From NCBI GenBank assembly GCA_964564785.1, contig CAZMCT010000099.1:1-15331 (forward strand): a stretch of DNA of 15,331 nucleotides, written 5' to 3'. This document shows, in pieces, positions 14,214 to 15,331 of the stretch. The notes beneath the pieces were generated by a model that did not search any database, was not told where the DNA came from, and saw only the letters and a list, made by a program, of their open reading frames with translations. Origin of the DNA: CAZMCT01 sp964564785. Lineage in GTDB: Bacteria > Planctomycetota > Phycisphaerae > UBA1845 > Fen-1342. The position numbers and the translations under genes were made by a program. How positions within the stretch are numbered: the first letter of the stretch is position 1; each line of letters opens with the position of its first letter.

Positions 14214-15331
14214 ATGCCCATTGGAATGACGACGCTCGCGGGCCTGGCGCGGCTGCGCGAGTTCCGTGCACGGCGGCTGAGCAGCTTCGACCGCACCGGG
14301 GGGAACCGGGACGCGATTCCCATCGCCCCCGGCGGGCGGCTGAAGCTGGGCGAGATCGACGGCCCCGGCTGCATCAAACACATCTGGTCGACCAACAGCC
14401 ACGCGCACGACCGCGACGCGATGCGCTCGCTCGTGCTGCGAATGTGGTGGGACGGCGAGCGCACGCCGAGCGTCGAGGTCCCCGTGGTCGATTTTTTCGG
14501 CGGCGGCTTCGGCATCTGCCGCAACTTCTGGTCGCTGCCGTTTCAGATGAACCCCGACGCCGGTCGCGGCATGAACTGCTGGCTGCCGATGCCGTTCCGG
14601 CGACACGCGCGGCTCGAGGTGCACAACGAGTGGCACGAGCCGATCGAGTTCTTCTACTACGTCGACCATGAGCTGTACGGTGCCTGGGACGAGGAGCTGG
14701 CGTACTTCCACGCGCAATGGCGGCGCGAAAACCCGACCCGCGGCTGGGGCCGCAAGGACCTCAAGGGTCCGAAGCACGTCGACAACCTGCGCTGGTACTG
14801 GGCGACGAAGAACACGACCGGAGCGGAGAACTACGTCATCCTCGAGGCCGCCGGCCAGGGCCAGTACATCGGCTGCCACCTCGACGTCGACTGCTTCCAG
14901 CGCGAAAAAAACGACTGGTACGGCGAGGGCGATGACATGATCTTCATCGACGGCGAGCCCTGGCCGCCATCGTTGCACGGCACCGGCACCGAGGACTATT
15001 TCTCGACCGCGTACTGCCCGCGAACCGAATACAGCTCACCGTACTGCGGGATCACGCAGTACCACGGCGGGACCTGGGGCCGCGAGGACCAGAACTGGCC
15101 GTTCCGCGGCAAAAACTCGCTCTACCGTTTTCACATCGAGGATCCGGTGCGGTTCCACAAGTCGATCCGCGTGACGATCGAGCACGGCCACAACAACAAG
15201 CTCACCAACGACTACAGCAGCACCGCCTATTGGTACCAGCGCGAGCCGCACGCCGCGTTCCCCAAGCTGCCCCCGGCCAGCCAGCGGCTCGCCCGGCCGG
15301 ACTGGCCGGCGTTCGAGCCCGCCCCGGGCAC
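14214..15331 (+). CDS. DUF2961 family protein (GH172-like glycosidase), partial (runs off right edge)
   Basis: The frame is open from ATG 14214 to the window end, 372 codons, so the C-terminus is missing. GGAG lies seven bases upstream. DUF2961 marks are GGRLKLGEIDGPGCIKHIW (40-58), LVLRMWWDGE (73-82), VEVPVVDFFGGGFG (87-100), MNCWLPMPFRRHARLEVHNE (120-139), YYVDHEL, WYGEGDDMIFIDGE (235-248) and LHGTGTEDYF (254-263). Characterised members of this family, now GH172, cut alpha-D-fructofuranosyl or D-arabinofuranosyl linkages. Glu238 and Glu260 have about the spacing of their two catalytic glutamates, but that match is from memory. No signal peptide is visible; the start MPIGMTTLAGLARLREFRARR is not hydrophobic enough, so a cytoplasmic enzyme is likely. 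It lies on the same strand as the O-antigen ligase-like gene, across a repeat-rich spacer. The substrate is unknown. Confidence 0.9.
   Translation, partial: MPIGMTTLAGLARLREFRARRLSSFDRTGGNRDAIPIAPGGRLKLGEIDGPGCIKHIWSTNSHAHDRDAMRSLVLRMWWDGERTPSVEVPVVDFFGGGFGICRNFWSLPFQMNPDAGRGMNCWLPMPFRRHARLEVHNEWHEPIEFFYYVDHELYGAWDEELAYFHAQWRRENPTRGWGRKDLKGPKHVDNLRWYWATKNTTGAENYVILEAAGQGQYIGCHLDVDCFQREKNDWYGEGDDMIFIDGEPWPPSLHGTGTEDYFSTAYCPRTEYSSPYCGITQYHGGTWGREDQNWPFRGKNSLYRFHIEDPVRFHKSIRVTIEHGHNNKLTNDYSSTAYWYQREPHAAFPKLPPASQRLARPDWPAFEPAPG

Overview
The window comes from a GC-rich bacterium (about two thirds G+C by eye) with a Gram-negative type envelope. A planctomycete, possibly of the Phycisphaerae group, is my best guess. 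The clues are a murC-murB-ddl-ftsQ run that is not followed by ftsA or ftsZ, a threonyl-tRNA synthetase with a large insertion, and a DUF2961 (GH172-like) protein. This placement is inference; there is no rRNA gene or other phylogenetic marker that settles it.

Minus-strand block (10943 down to 1). Reading in the direction of transcription, the genes are murC, murB, ddl and an ftsQ-like gene. They are packed with overlaps of 41, 4 and 4 bases, which points to one translationally coupled operon for making and amidating the peptidoglycan precursor. Two related multi-pass membrane proteins of unknown function follow, in the place where ftsA and ftsZ sit in a classical dcw cluster. Next, behind its own good sigma70-type promoter, comes thrS and then infC. 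infC probably starts at an AUC codon behind a near-perfect Shine-Dalgarno. The usual rpmI-rplT do not follow. Instead there is a 396-base non-coding stretch with two strong GC hairpins, then larC (nickel-pincer cofactor metallation), and finally a gene for a membrane-anchored coiled-coil protein that runs off the left edge.

Plus-strand block (11124 to 15331). From a 180-base divergent promoter region opposite murC, a 934-residue O-antigen ligase/polymerase-like membrane protein with a long helical C-terminal domain is transcribed rightwards. A 285-base non-coding spacer follows. It is full of short repeats: a GC hairpin, a phrase that I recall from other planctomycete genomes, a 10-bp-period triple repeat and a 31-bp-period direct repeat. 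Then comes a DUF2961/GH172-like gene truncated by the right edge.

Taken together, the region joins cell-wall precursor synthesis, a division-associated protein, translation genes and surface-polysaccharide functions. I see no tRNA or rRNA genes, no insertion sequences, no CRISPR array and no prophage genes. The most unusual points are the dcw remnant ending in two novel membrane proteins, the AUC start of infC, the ThrRS insertion, and the repeat-rich spacer before the DUF2961 gene.
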